DNA from: an uncultured archaeon
GTDB lineage: Archaea; Hadarchaeota; Hadarchaeia; Hadarchaeales; WYZ-LMO6
Assembly (NCBI GenBank): GCA_938074535.1
Contig: CALJER010000007.1
Span: 1 to 37,726 of the forward strand
Direction of reading: 5' to 3'
DNA length: 37,726 nucleotides
Each line of letters starts with the position of its first letter. Position 1 is the stretch's first letter. Below the pieces are notes generated by a model. It ran no database searches, was not told the DNA's origin, and saw only the letters and a list, made by a program, of their open reading frames with translations. Positions 1 through 8,396 of the stretch are shown piece after piece. The position numbers and the translations under genes were made by a program.

Positions 1-1
1 G

Positions 2-448
2 ATCCTCAGGGGGGCAGGGGTGAGGGCGGGGCTGGTGAACGTGGGGGGAGAGGCAAGGGGCTTCGGCAAAAGCTGGACGGTAGGGGTGCAGCACCCCAGG
101 AAGGAGGAGGTGATGCTGGTGCTGGAGCTGGAGAACTTCTCCATCGCCACCTCCGGGGACTACAGGAGGTTCTTCTTCCTGGGCTCCAGGAGGGTCCACC
201 ACATCCTCGATCCCAGGAAGGGAGAGCCGGCGGTGGAGTGCATGAGCGTCACGGTGATAGCGGAGAACTGCGTGGACGCCGATGCCCTGAGCACGACCCT
301 CTTCGTGCTTGGACCGGAAGGAGGGAAGGAGCTGGCCGACCTCCTCTCCCGCTCCGGCAAGACCGTGAAGGCCATGCTGGTGGGCTCGGACGGGAAGATC
401 CTGTACTCGGACTCCTGGGACCTCCCCAGGACGGAGGAGCTACCCTGA
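2..448 (+). CDS. apbE: ApbE-like FAD:protein FMN transferase, C-terminal part (5' end truncated by the window edge)
   Basis: Frame is open from the window edge (ILRGAGVRAGLVNVGGE...); ApbE C-terminal motifs 'SGDYRRFFFLGSRRVHHILDPRKGEP' and 'DADALSTTLFVLGPEGG'. Sits next to rnf genes, whose products are ApbE substrates. Confidence 0.88.
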   Translation: MLRGAGVRAGLVNVGGEARGFGKSWTVGVQHPRKEEVMLVLELENFSIATSGDYRRFFFLGSRRVHHILDPRKGEPAVECMSVTVIAENCVDADALSTTLFVLGPEGGKELADLLSRSGKTVKAMLVGSDGKILYSDSWDLPRTEELP

Positions 449-1261
449 GGCGGGTGCGGGCGGGGAAGGAATCGGGGAGGGGGGGACCACGCCAAGCTTA
501 AGCACCTTGCGTGGGCACTTCTCCACGCAGGTCCCGCAGGCGTTGCAAAGGATGGGGTCGATGACGGGGAGGGGTTCGAGCTTTATGGCCTGAACGGGGC
601 AGGACTTTTCGCAGATCCTGCACTTGATGCACCCGCTGGCGCAGGAGGCGTTCACCTCCTTTCCGGAAGAGGGGGAGTTGCAGAGGAGGAGGACCTTGGT
701 GTCCTCCGGGAGGAGCTTGATCACACCCCTGGGACAGGCCTGCTCGCACAGCCCGCAGCCCGTGCACCTCCGCTCGTCCACCGCAGGCAGCCTTCCCTCC
801 ATCCTCAGGGCCCCGAAGGGGCAGGCCCTCACGCAGTCCCCCACCCCCAGGCACCCGTAGGGGCAGGCAAGGGGTCCTCCGGCCAGGTCGGAGAGGGCGG
901 AGCAGGTTCTCTCCCCGGAGGCGTCGAAGAGGATCTTGGACTCACCCGTGCACCTCACGCGGGGCAGCCTTCTTTTCTCCTCTTCCTTCACCTCTATCCC
1001 CAGGATCTTCCCTATCTCCCTCTTCTCCTCCGGACCAGCCAGCCTGCACTTGCTCAGGAGGGAGGGATCCTTCACCAGCTCCTCCGCCAGCGCATCGCAC
1101 CCGCCCTTGAGCCCGCAGGCCCCGCAGGAGGCCCCTGGAAGCTTCTCCCTGATCTTCTCAATCCTTTCGTCCACCTGAACGGCCATCTTCCTGGCCGCCA
1201 CCACCAGCATGACGGCAAAGGCGACCCCCATTATCCCCAGGACCCCCATCTCCTCTATCAT
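440..1261 (-). CDS. rnfB: Rnf electron transport complex subunit B (polyferredoxin)
   Basis: N-terminal TM, then 'GASCGACGLKGGC' and several CxxCxxCxxxCP ferredoxin motifs; last gene of the rnf operon. Confidence 0.93.
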   Translation of the reverse strand: MIEEMGVLGIMGVAFAVMLVVAARKMAVQVDERIEKIREKLPGASCGACGLKGGCDALAEELVKDPSLLSKCRLAGPEEKREIGKILGIEVKEEEKRRLPRVRCTGESKILFDASGERTCSALSDLAGGPLACPYGCLGVGDCVRACPFGALRMEGRLPAVDERRCTGCGLCEQACPRGVIKLLPEDTKVLLLCNSPSSGKEVNASCASGCIKCRICEKSCPVQAIKLEPLPVIDPILCNACGTCVEKCPRKVLKLGVVPPSPIPSPPAPASG

Positions 1262-1843
1262 CTACTCCACCATCCCGCTGAAACCCTGGAAGGCCAGGGC
1301 CAGGAGGGCAGCGGTGAGGAAGGCCAGGGGAAGACCGCGGAAGGAGGAGGGAGCATCGGAGATCTCCAGTCTCTCCCTCATCCCCGACATCATCAGGATG
1401 GCCAGGCTGTAGCCCAGACCCGTGGCGAAGCCGTTTACCACGGCGGCCGGGAAGGAGTACCTCTCCACGTCCACGTTGATCAGGGTCACACCCAGGATGG
1501 CGCAGTTCACGGTGATGAGGGGGAGGTAGATTCCGAAGGCCCTGTAGAGGGGGGGAGAGAGCTTCCTGATGGTGATCTCGACCAGCTGGACGAAGGAGGC
1601 TATCACCAGGATGAAGGCCACGATCCTCATGTACTCTATGTGGAAGGGCACAAGGAAGTACCTGTGGACGAGCCAGGTGATGAGGGAGGAGCAGGTGGCC
1701 ACGAAGGTGACGGCCATCCCCATCATCACCGCAGTCTTCACCCTGGTGGAGATGCCGAAGAAGGAACAGAGGCCCAGGAACTTCGTCAGAACGATGTTGT
1801 TGATGAAGATGGCCGCTATCACTATCCCGAGGAGGTTCTCCAT
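1262..1843 (-). CDS. rnfA: Rnf complex subunit A (membrane protein)
   Basis: 'NIVLTKFLGLCSFFGISTRVKTAVMMGMAVTFV' and 'LITVNCAILGV' are typical of RnfA/NqrE. Confidence 0.94.
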   Translation of the reverse strand: MENLLGIVIAAIFINNIVLTKFLGLCSFFGISTRVKTAVMMGMAVTFVATCSSLITWLVHRYFLVPFHIEYMRIVAFILVIASFVQLVEITIRKLSPPLYRAFGIYLPLITVNCAILGVTLINVDVERYSFPAAVVNGFATGLGYSLAILMMSGMRERLEISDAPSSFRGLPLAFLTAALLALAFQGFSGMVE

Positions 1844-1844
1844 C

Positions 1845-2438
1845 TCATATCACCCTCGCCTTCTTCAGCAAGGCGAGCAGGATGCCCATCACCAAGAAGG
1901 CTCCCGGGGGCAGGATCATGCCCGTGGCCGGGGAGGAAAGGAGGCCTGGGACCACCTGGTGCCCGAAGACCAAGACCTTGCCCGTCCCGAAGAACTCCCT
2001 CAGGAAGGAAATGACGAGGATGGAGAGGGAGAAGCCCACGCTCATCCCCAGGGTGTCCAGCAGGGTCTCGGGAACAGGGCGCTTGGAGGCGAAAGCCTCC
2101 GCCCTTCCCAGCACGATGCAGTTCACGGTGATGAGGGGAAGGAAGATCCCCAGCTGCTCGTAGAGGGAGGGCGAGTAGCCATGGATCAGCATCTCCACGA
2201 TGGTCACGAAGCTGGCTATGATCACGATGAAGGTGGGGATCCTCACGTCCCTGGGGATGAACCTCTTGAGGAGGGAAATGAGGAGATTGGAGAGAACGAT
2301 TACGAAGGTGAAGGCGACGGACATGCCCAGTGCGTTCTCCACCCTCGTGGTGATGGCGAGGACGGGACACAGACCCAGGACGAGCCCCAGCACCGGATTC
2401 CGCTTCAGGATACCCTTCGTGAACTCCTGGACCTTCAT
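1845..2438 (-). CDS. rnfE: Rnf complex subunit E (membrane protein)
   Basis: 'FTKGILKRNPVLGLVLGLCPVLAITTRVENALGM' and 'LPLITVNCIVLGRAEAFASK' are typical of RnfE/NqrD. Confidence 0.95.
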   Translation of the reverse strand: MKVQEFTKGILKRNPVLGLVLGLCPVLAITTRVENALGMSVAFTFVIVLSNLLISLLKRFIPRDVRIPTFIVIIASFVTIVEMLIHGYSPSLYEQLGIFLPLITVNCIVLGRAEAFASKRPVPETLLDTLGMSVGFSLSILVISFLREFFGTGKVLVFGHQVVPGLLSSPATGMILPPGAFLVMGILLALLKKARVI

Positions 2439-2442
2439 CCCC

Positions 2443-2952
2443 TCACCCCCTCAGGTTCTCCAGACCCTTCCTCACGGCCCTCACCGCCGCCCTGGAGCTT
2501 ATGGTGGCTCCCGTCACCGCCTCTATTTCCCCCCCGTCCTTCTTAAGGGCTATCTCCTCCAGCCTCTTCCCCCCGAACTGGGCCAGAAAGCCCTCCTCCG
2601 TTATCTTGGATCCCAGACCTGGGGTCTCGCCGTGGGAAACCACCCTGACCCCTACCACGGTTCCCTCCGGAGAGACCCCCACCACCACCTCCATCCTCCC
2701 CCCGAAGCCCCTCTCCTCCACCACCACGGCATACCCCACCACCTCCCCGTTCTCCATGCAGACGTAGCGACCGTTCTCCTCGCTGAACTGGGCACCGGGG
2801 AAGATCTCTGAGAGGGTGCGGTAGAGCTCCGCCCTCTCCGCCTCCTCTATTCTCTCCTTCGTGGCACCGTGGATGAGGCCCAGGAGGGCTCCCCAGACCA
2901 CGCAGGTGATCACCAGCACCGCCACCGGCTTCACTTCTTTCTTACCCACCAT
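2443..2952 (-). CDS. rnfG: Rnf complex subunit G (FMN-binding domain)
   Basis: N-terminal TM; 'VVSHGETPGLGSKITEEGFLAQF'; flavinylation motif 'VTGATISS'. Confidence 0.93.
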   Translation of the reverse strand: MVGKKEVKPVAVLVITCVVWGALLGLIHGATKERIEEAERAELYRTLSEIFPGAQFSEENGRYVCMENGEVVGYAVVVEERGFGGRMEVVVGVSPEGTVVGVRVVSHGETPGLGSKITEEGFLAQFGGKRLEEIALKKDGGEIEAVTGATISSRAAVRAVRKGLENLRG

Positions 2953-3872
2953 TTCTTTCCCACCGTCCCGTACACCCTGGGCCTGGTGTACCTGTCTATG
3001 AGGGGAGTGAAGGCGTTCATGATCAGGATGGAGTAGGTGACTCCCTCGGGCATCCCCCCGTACATCCTTATCACCACCACCAGGAGCCCCGCCCCTAGAC
3101 CGAAGATCACCCTTCCCTTGCCCGTGAGGGGAGTGGTGACGTAGTCGGTGGCCATGAAGAAGGCACCCAAGAAAAGGCCTCCGGCCAGCATGTGGAAGAG
3201 GGGATCCTCACCCAGCAGGAACATGAGCAGGCCCACCGTGCCTATGTAGGAGAGGGGGGTCTTCCAGTCGATGTACCTGAAGGCTATCAGCAGGATCCCA
3301 CCCAGCAGAATGGCCAGGGCGGAGGTCTCCCCTATGCACCCAGCCACGTTTCCCAGGAAGAGAGCGGAAAGGGAGGTATCCCCCCCTCCGGCCTTCCAGG
3401 TGCCCAGAGGGGTGGCCGTGCTCACCCCCTCGAAGGGGGAGACCCAGGTGGTCATGAGGGCGGGCCAGCTCAGGGAGAGGAAGGCCCTTCCCACCAGGGC
3501 AGGGTTGAAGAGGTTCTGGCCCAGACCACCGAAGGCGCACTTGCCCACGAGAATGGCGAAGGAAGAACCCACCACAGGCATCCACAGGGGAACGGTGGGG
3601 GGGAGACAGAGGGCCAGGAGCAGGCCCGTGATCACCGCACTGCCGTCCATGGTGAACTTCTTGCCCATGGCCCTGTACCCCAGGAACTCCGAAATCAGGG
3701 CGGAGGCCACGGAGACCAGGATCACCCAGAGGGCATGGAGACCGAAGAGGTAGACGCCGCAGGCTGAGGCCGGCAGGAGGGCCACCACCACCGTGAACAT
3801 GATCAGCCTCACCGAAACCCTGTCCTTGAGATGGGGGCTTGGCGAAACCCTCAGCCTGGTGCCCGGTATCAT
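2931..3872 (-). CDS. rnfD: Rnf complex subunit D (membrane flavoprotein)
   Basis: 'GYRAMGKKFTMDGSAVITGLLLALCLPPTVPLW', 'GGLGQNLFNPALVGRAFL', flavinylation-like 'STATPLG'. Start set at ATG 3872 (MIPGTRLRV), overlapping the rnfC stop as ATGA; the ORF-track extension to 3962 lies within rnfC. Confidence 0.92.
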   Translation of the reverse strand: MIPGTRLRVSPSPHLKDRVSVRLIMFTVVVALLPASACGVYLFGLHALWVILVSVASALISEFLGYRAMGKKFTMDGSAVITGLLLALCLPPTVPLWMPVVGSSFAILVGKCAFGGLGQNLFNPALVGRAFLSLSWPALMTTWVSPFEGVSTATPLGTWKAGGGDTSLSALFLGNVAGCIGETSALAILLGGILLIAFRYIDWKTPLSYIGTVGLLMFLLGEDPLFHMLAGGLFLGAFFMATDYVTTPLTGKGRVIFGLGAGLLVVVIRMYGGMPEGVTYSILIMNAFTPLIDRYTRPRVYGTVGKKWWVRKK

Positions 3873-5152
3873 TTCTTCAGCCTCCTGATCCCCTTCTTCC
3901 CCTCCCTTATCACATGCACGATGGGAATCTTGGAGGGGCAGACATAGGCGCAGCACCCGCACTCGTCGCAGCTGGTGAGGTTGTACTGCAGGCAGGCCTC
4001 GAAGTCCTTCTTCCTCACCAGCCTCACGAGATGAGTGGGCATCAGGCCCATGGGACAGGCGTCAACGCACCTCCCGCACCTGATGCAGGGGCCCTCCTCC
4101 TCTTCCCCGACCTCCCTTTCCTCCATCAAAAGCACGCAGCCCGTGGTCTTCACCACGGGCACCTCCTCGTGGACGGCGAACCCCATCATGGGTCCTCCCG
4201 CCACCACCTTCCCCACTTTCCCCGCCGCCCCCCCGCACTGCTGCAGGAGATAGGTGAAGGGGGTCCCCACCCTCACCCTCAGGTTCTTGGGCTCCGCCAC
4301 TGCCCCCGTCACGGTGACTACCCTTTCCACCAGCGGAATACCCAGCTTCACGGCGTCGTGGACGGCCTTCGAGGTGGCCACGTTCTGGACCACCGCTCCC
4401 ACGTCCAGAGGCAGGCCTCCCGCGGGCACCTCCCTCCCCAAAACGGCCTTCAGGAGGTGTCTCTCGTCCCCCTGGGGGTACTTGGTACGCAGCTTCACCA
4501 CCTCCCCCCAGCCCTCGCTCAGCTTTTGCATGTGCTCTATGGCGTCTGGTTTGTTGTCCTCGATGGCTATGAGGACCCTCGTCACCCCCAGGATCCTCGC
4601 CATGATCTTGGCCCCTTCTACCACCTTCTCCCCCTCCTCCAGCATCAGGCGGTGGTCGGCGGTGATGTAGGGCTCGCACTCCACCCCGTTGATCAGCAGA
4701 GTGTCCACCTTCTTGGGGGGATTGAGCTTGACGTGGGTGGGGAAGCCAGCTCCTCCCATCCCCACTATCCCGGCCTCCCTCACCCTCTGCAACAGCTCCT
4801 CCTTAGACGCCTTCTCCGGATCGAGGGGAGGCATCCTCACCCACTCGTCCCTCCCGTCGGACTCTATCACCACCGAAAGGACCCTGTCGCCTGTGGGCAG
4901 CCTGCGGGGGGAGAGCTCTGCCACCGTGCCTGAAACCGAGGCGTGAACGGGGGCGGAAACGGGGGCGTTCGAGTCCCCTATCTTCTGCCCCGTCTTCACC
5001 TGGGCCCCCTTCTCCACCAGGGGATCGCACGGGGCTCCCAGGTGCTGTCTGAGGGGAATCACCACACGAGGTGGAAGGGGTGGGACCTCTATCCTCTTGA
5101 AACCCGTGAGCTTCAGGCCGCTCGGATGAACTCCTCCCCTGAACCCTGACAT
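3869..5152 (-). CDS. rnfC: Rnf complex subunit C (NADH/ferredoxin-interacting Fe-S subunit)
   Basis: 'FRGGVHPSGLKLTG', 'GVECEPYITADHRLM', two C-terminal 4Fe-4S motifs (CIRCGRCVDACP, CDECGCCAYVCP). Start chosen at ATG 5152 (MSGFRGG), not the ORF-track extension to 5491. Confidence 0.93.
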   Translation of the reverse strand: MSGFRGGVHPSGLKLTGFKRIEVPPLPPRVVIPLRQHLGAPCDPLVEKGAQVKTGQKIGDSNAPVSAPVHASVSGTVAELSPRRLPTGDRVLSVVIESDGRDEWVRMPPLDPEKASKEELLQRVREAGIVGMGGAGFPTHVKLNPPKKVDTLLINGVECEPYITADHRLMLEEGEKVVEGAKIMARILGVTRVLIAIEDNKPDAIEHMQKLSEGWGEVVKLRTKYPQGDERHLLKAVLGREVPAGGLPLDVGAVVQNVATSKAVHDAVKLGIPLVERVVTVTGAVAEPKNLRVRVGTPFTYLLQQCGGAAGKVGKVVAGGPMMGFAVHEEVPVVKTTGCVLLMEEREVGEEEEGPCIRCGRCVDACPMGLMPTHLVRLVRKKDFEACLQYNLTSCDECGCCAYVCPSKIPIVHVIREGKKGIRRLKK

Positions 5153-5176
5153 GGAACAAGAAAACTTCGAGCTCAC

Positions 5177-5193
5177 TATAAAAAGACTTTCGT
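5177..5193 (-). promoter_or_regulatory. Predicted BRE/TATA promoter of the rnf operon
   Basis: Minus strand reads CGAAAGTCTTTTTATAG, centred about 29 nt upstream of the rnfC ATG; suggests a leaderless or near-leaderless mRNA. Confidence 0.55.
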
Positions 5194-5303
5194 ACCGCTC
5201 CGCACCCCCGTATCTTTTGGAAGCCGGGGGACCAGGCTCCAGCATGTAAGCACCTCCTCCCCCGCGATTAACAAAATGTAAAAAAGGAGAACTCCACCTC
5301 CCA

Positions 5304-5777
5304 GTGATGAGGGAGCCGGAGAAGCGCCTGCTGCTGGAGCTCCTCAAGGACAGCTCCCTTCCCGTGAGCAAGCTGGCGAAGAGGGTGGGAATCTCCCGCC
5401 AGACGGCCTCGAAGAAGATCGAGGAGCTGAAGAAAAAGGGGGTCTCCTTCACCGTAAGGGTGGACCCCTCCAGGCTGGGTCTGGAGACCAAGGCCTACGT
5501 TTTCATCAACGAGGACCCGCAGGAAGAAGTGAGGAGGAGGAACGAGCAGGTTATCTTGGGAATACCCCACGTGAGCGAGTTCCACAGGGTCTTCGGGAGG
5601 TACAGCGCCGTGATGGTGGTGATGGTGAGGAACCCCGAAGAGCTCAGGGAGGTGGTCGAGAGGATTCATGAGCTCAAAGGGGTAAGGGAGACGGAGACCT
5701 TCATCGTGCACAGCACCGTGAAGAACGATCCCGACGCCCCCCTCGTCCACCTTCTGGAGGAGGAAGCCGGTGGGTAG
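5304..5777 (+). CDS. Lrp/AsnC-family transcriptional regulator
   Basis: N-terminal wHTH 'LLLELLKDSSLPVSKLAKRVGISRQTASKKIEELKKKGV' plus a RAM-like C-terminal domain. ATG at 5307 is an alternative start. Confidence 0.88.
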   Translation: MMREPEKRLLLELLKDSSLPVSKLAKRVGISRQTASKKIEELKKKGVSFTVRVDPSRLGLETKAYVFINEDPQEEVRRRNEQVILGIPHVSEFHRVFGRYSAVMVVMVRNPEELREVVERIHELKGVRETETFIVHSTVKNDPDAPLVHLLEEEAGG

Positions 5778-7023
5778 GGACGAGAAGACCATTCACGACC
5801 CCATCCACGGCAGCCTGCGGCTGGAGGGTCCCTCCCTGGACCTGCTGGAGGCCCCGGAGGTGCAGAGGCTCAGGGGCATCAGGCAGCTGGGGATGGCCTA
5901 CCTGGTTTTCCCCGGCGGCAACCACTCCAGGTTCGAGCATTCCCTGGGGGTCCTCCACCTGGTCAGGAAGTTCGGTGCGATGAGGGGCCTGGAGAGGGAG
6001 GAGCTCCTCCTCCTGAGCGCCGCCGCCCTCCTGCACGATGTGGGGCATCCCCCCTTCTCCCACACGCTGGAAGCCCTGATGCTGAAGCACCTGGGGAAGG
6101 ACCACGTGCAGGTGGGCTGCGAGCTGGTGAGGGGGGAGGCCTCTCTGCAGGGAGAGGAAAGGAAACCCCTGGGGATGGAGGGAATACGGGAGAAGCTTGA
6201 GAGATGGGGGATAGACCCAGAGGAGGTGGCCTCCCTGATGAGGGGAAGGCACCGCAGGAGGTACCTGGCAGAGCTGCTGGCCAGCGAGGTGGACTTGGAC
6301 CAGATGGATTTCCTGCTGAGGGACGCCCACTTCACTGGGGTGGCGCTGGGGATGATAGACGTGGAAAGGCTCCTCAACACGCTGGTCATCAGGGGCAACC
6401 GCCTCATGATCCTGAACAAGGGGATGGAGGCCGTGGAGGGCATGCTGACCGCCAGGTCACTGATGTACTCCTCCGTCTACTTCCATCCTACCGTCAGGGC
6501 GGCGGAGCTCATGCTGGCCAACGCTGTGGAGTGGTCCATTGCGAGGGGCAAGTCCCCCATGGAGCTCTACGCCAGGACGGACGGGGAGCTGCTGGAGGAG
6601 CTGAGGAGGATGGGGGGGTACGGCGAGGAGATGGTGCTGAGGCTGAAGTACCGTCAGCTCCTGAAACCGGCCTACGAGGAGCCAAGGAAGAGGCTGGGGG
6701 ACAGGGAAAGGAAGCACCTCCTCAGGAGGTTCGGGGGCTGGGACTCCCTCCTGGGGCTTCAGGACGAAATAGCCGAAAAGGCTGGGGTGCCGCGCGGCTA
6801 CGTCCTCCTGGATGTGCCCCTGGTGGACCTCTTCCTCTCGGAGCCGAGAATGGGCAAGGTGGAAATCCCCGTCCTCATGGAGAAGGGGAGGAGGAGGCTT
6901 TCCGAGATCTCCCCCATAGCCAGGGCCCTCAGGGAGGGTGCCACCCCCAGGTACCTGATGAGGGTGCTCACCCTTCCGCGCTTCGCGGAGAGGGTGAAGA
7001 AAGCCGCCTCGAGGGTGCTCTGA
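5770..7023 (+). CDS. HD superfamily phosphohydrolase (dGTPase-like)
   Basis: 'IHDPIHGSLRLEG...EVQRLRGIRQLGMAYLVFPGGNHSRFEHSLGVLHL', 'LLHDVGHPPFSH'; GTG start overlapping the lrp stop. Confidence 0.92.
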   Translation: MGRDEKTIHDPIHGSLRLEGPSLDLLEAPEVQRLRGIRQLGMAYLVFPGGNHSRFEHSLGVLHLVRKFGAMRGLEREELLLLSAAALLHDVGHPPFSHTLEALMLKHLGKDHVQVGCELVRGEASLQGEERKPLGMEGIREKLERWGIDPEEVASLMRGRHRRRYLAELLASEVDLDQMDFLLRDAHFTGVALGMIDVERLLNTLVIRGNRLMILNKGMEAVEGMLTARSLMYSSVYFHPTVRAAELMLANAVEWSIARGKSPMELYARTDGELLEELRRMGGYGEEMVLRLKYRQLLKPAYEEPRKRLGDRERKHLLRRFGGWDSLLGLQDEIAEKAGVPRGYVLLDVPLVDLFLSEPRMGKVEIPVLMEKGRRRLSEISPIARALREGATPRYLMRVLTLPRFAERVKKAASRVL

Positions 7024-7025
7024 CC

Positions 7026-7601
7026 TCAGCTGAGGCTCATCTTCCCCAGCTGGGTAAGGCTCAAACGCTCATCCAGGTAACCGAGGGTCTGGAGCCTCCT
7101 CACCTCGCTCTTCACCACAGCCAGGGGCACGCCTGAACTGGCCGAGGCTTGGTCCAGCGAAGGCGAGGAGGCGAGGGCTCTCAGAACCGCCCTGCCCACC
7201 TCCCCCACCAGGATGTCCTGGGCCAGCCTCTCCCTCAGGGCCCAGCTTAGCTCAGGCTGAGACTGGAGGATTTTGGTGAGGAGTTCTGGACTGGGGGCCA
7301 ACCCATATTTCTTCTGGAGTTTATCCAGGCTCACCTTCGCTCCCGCCACGGCGCTCCTGAGGGCCTCCAGGTCCCTCACCAGCGAAGAGACCTTCCCTAT
7401 TTCCATCCTCTCGTGCTCCGGTCTCTTCAGGATCTCCTCCCTCAGCCGGAGGTTCTCCTGCGTGAGCTTCCTGAGCTCCCCCTCCAGCCTGTTCAACCTC
7501 ACGGCGAGCCTCCTTCCCTCCAGAACCTTCCACCCAGGCAGGAAAATCCAACCCAGCACCACTGCCACCACGGCCAACAGCAGGTACTCCAGCTGGGTCA
7601 C
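7026..7601 (-). CDS. Hypothetical membrane-anchored coiled-coil protein with C-terminal winged-helix-like region
   Basis: N-terminal TM 'LEYLLLAVVAVVLGWIFLPGW', coiled coil 'LNRLEGELRKLTQENLRLREEILK', C-terminal 'SGVPLAVVKSEVRRLQTLGYLDERL'. Confidence 0.7.
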   Translation of the reverse strand: MTQLEYLLLAVVAVVLGWIFLPGWKVLEGRRLAVRLNRLEGELRKLTQENLRLREEILKRPEHERMEIGKVSSLVRDLEALRSAVAGAKVSLDKLQKKYGLAPSPELLTKILQSQPELSWALRERLAQDILVGEVGRAVLRALASSPSLDQASASSGVPLAVVKSEVRRLQTLGYLDERLSLTQLGKMSLS

Positions 7602-7691
7602 GTGCTTCCCTTCCTACCTCTCCTCGCTTGCTTAAATCACCTTCCCACTTCCCCTCCGGCTTAAATATCTTCCCCAAGAGATTCCTATGGT

Positions 7692-7769
7692 GCGGCAGTG
7701 GTCTAGCCTGGTCTAGGACACAGGCTTGCCGAGCCTGTAGCGCGGGTTCGAATCCCGCCTGCCGCACCA
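7692..7769 (+). tRNA. tRNA-Gly (GCC), CCA encoded
   Basis: Acceptor GCGGCAG/CTGCCGC, anticodon stem-loop CAGGC-TTGCCGA-GCCTG, T arm GCGGG-TTCGAAT-CCCGC, discriminator A plus CCA; upstream TATA-like CTTAAATATC. Confidence 0.97.
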
Positions 7770-8290
7770 GCTCGATACGGTTCAATTTCCTTCGGGGCCC
7801 CAGATTCGACCAGGGCCCTCTTGACCACATCGGGAACCAGCTCGATGAGCTTCCACACCACCCGGCCACGAGCTCCCCCTCCTTCCTCCTGAGCTCCTCC
7901 GCCCTTGGCCCCCTCCGCCAGGGAAAGGAGGGCCGAGCACCTCGGGCAGTGGTTGAGCCCCCCTGGACGGTGGAGTCGCACCGGGGGGCAGAAGGTGGGT
8001 GCGTTCTCGGGGGCCAGGCCGTAGGGTTTGGCCAGGGCCTCGTCCACTTCCCTCCCGGAGAGGTGCACGTATCTGGCTGTGACCTGGCTCTCCCTGCTCC
8101 AGCCGAAGAAGACCAGAAGCTGGTCCCCCGTGAGCCCCCTTCGCCGGGGGGATAGGCGATCGGGTGGGGAGCAGGCTGGGGATGCCCTTCGGCTTCTTCT
8201 AGGAGGAGGCCGGCGGGCTCGGGCTGTGGGGCACGGGAGCTCCATATCTGCAGGTGGCTGTGAACTCCTTTTAAAGCCTGGCGCAAAAAT
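7770..8290 (-). pseudogene. Decayed archaeal tyrosine recombinase/integrase (C-terminal remnant)
   Basis: Minus-strand 'LTGDQLLVFFGWSRESQVTARYVHLSGREVDEALAKPYGL...NHCPRCSALLSLAEG' matches the Y-recombinase C-terminal pattern (GWS...YVHLSGRDVD, then a Zn ribbon). Upstream catalytic homology is scrambled and in another frame ('VHSHLQIWSSRAPQ'). Confidence 0.7.
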
Positions 8291-8396
8291 CGAAGTTCGA
8301 AGCGAACGAATAGCTTTTAACAAGGCACAAAACCCACTCAAGGCCGGTTTCAGAAAGGAGCCTCGTAAGGTGAGATTGAAAGGAACCATGGTGTCT

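Noticed and set aside
1569-2546. Long plus-strand ORF antisense to rnfA/rnfE
   Set aside because: Low-complexity H/D/G/E/P composition typical of shadow ORFs opposite purine-rich coding; the opposite strand encodes clear Rnf subunits.
3839-4933. 364-aa plus-strand ORF opposite rnfC
   Set aside because: His/Pro/Leu-rich antisense translation of rnfC; no recognisable domain.
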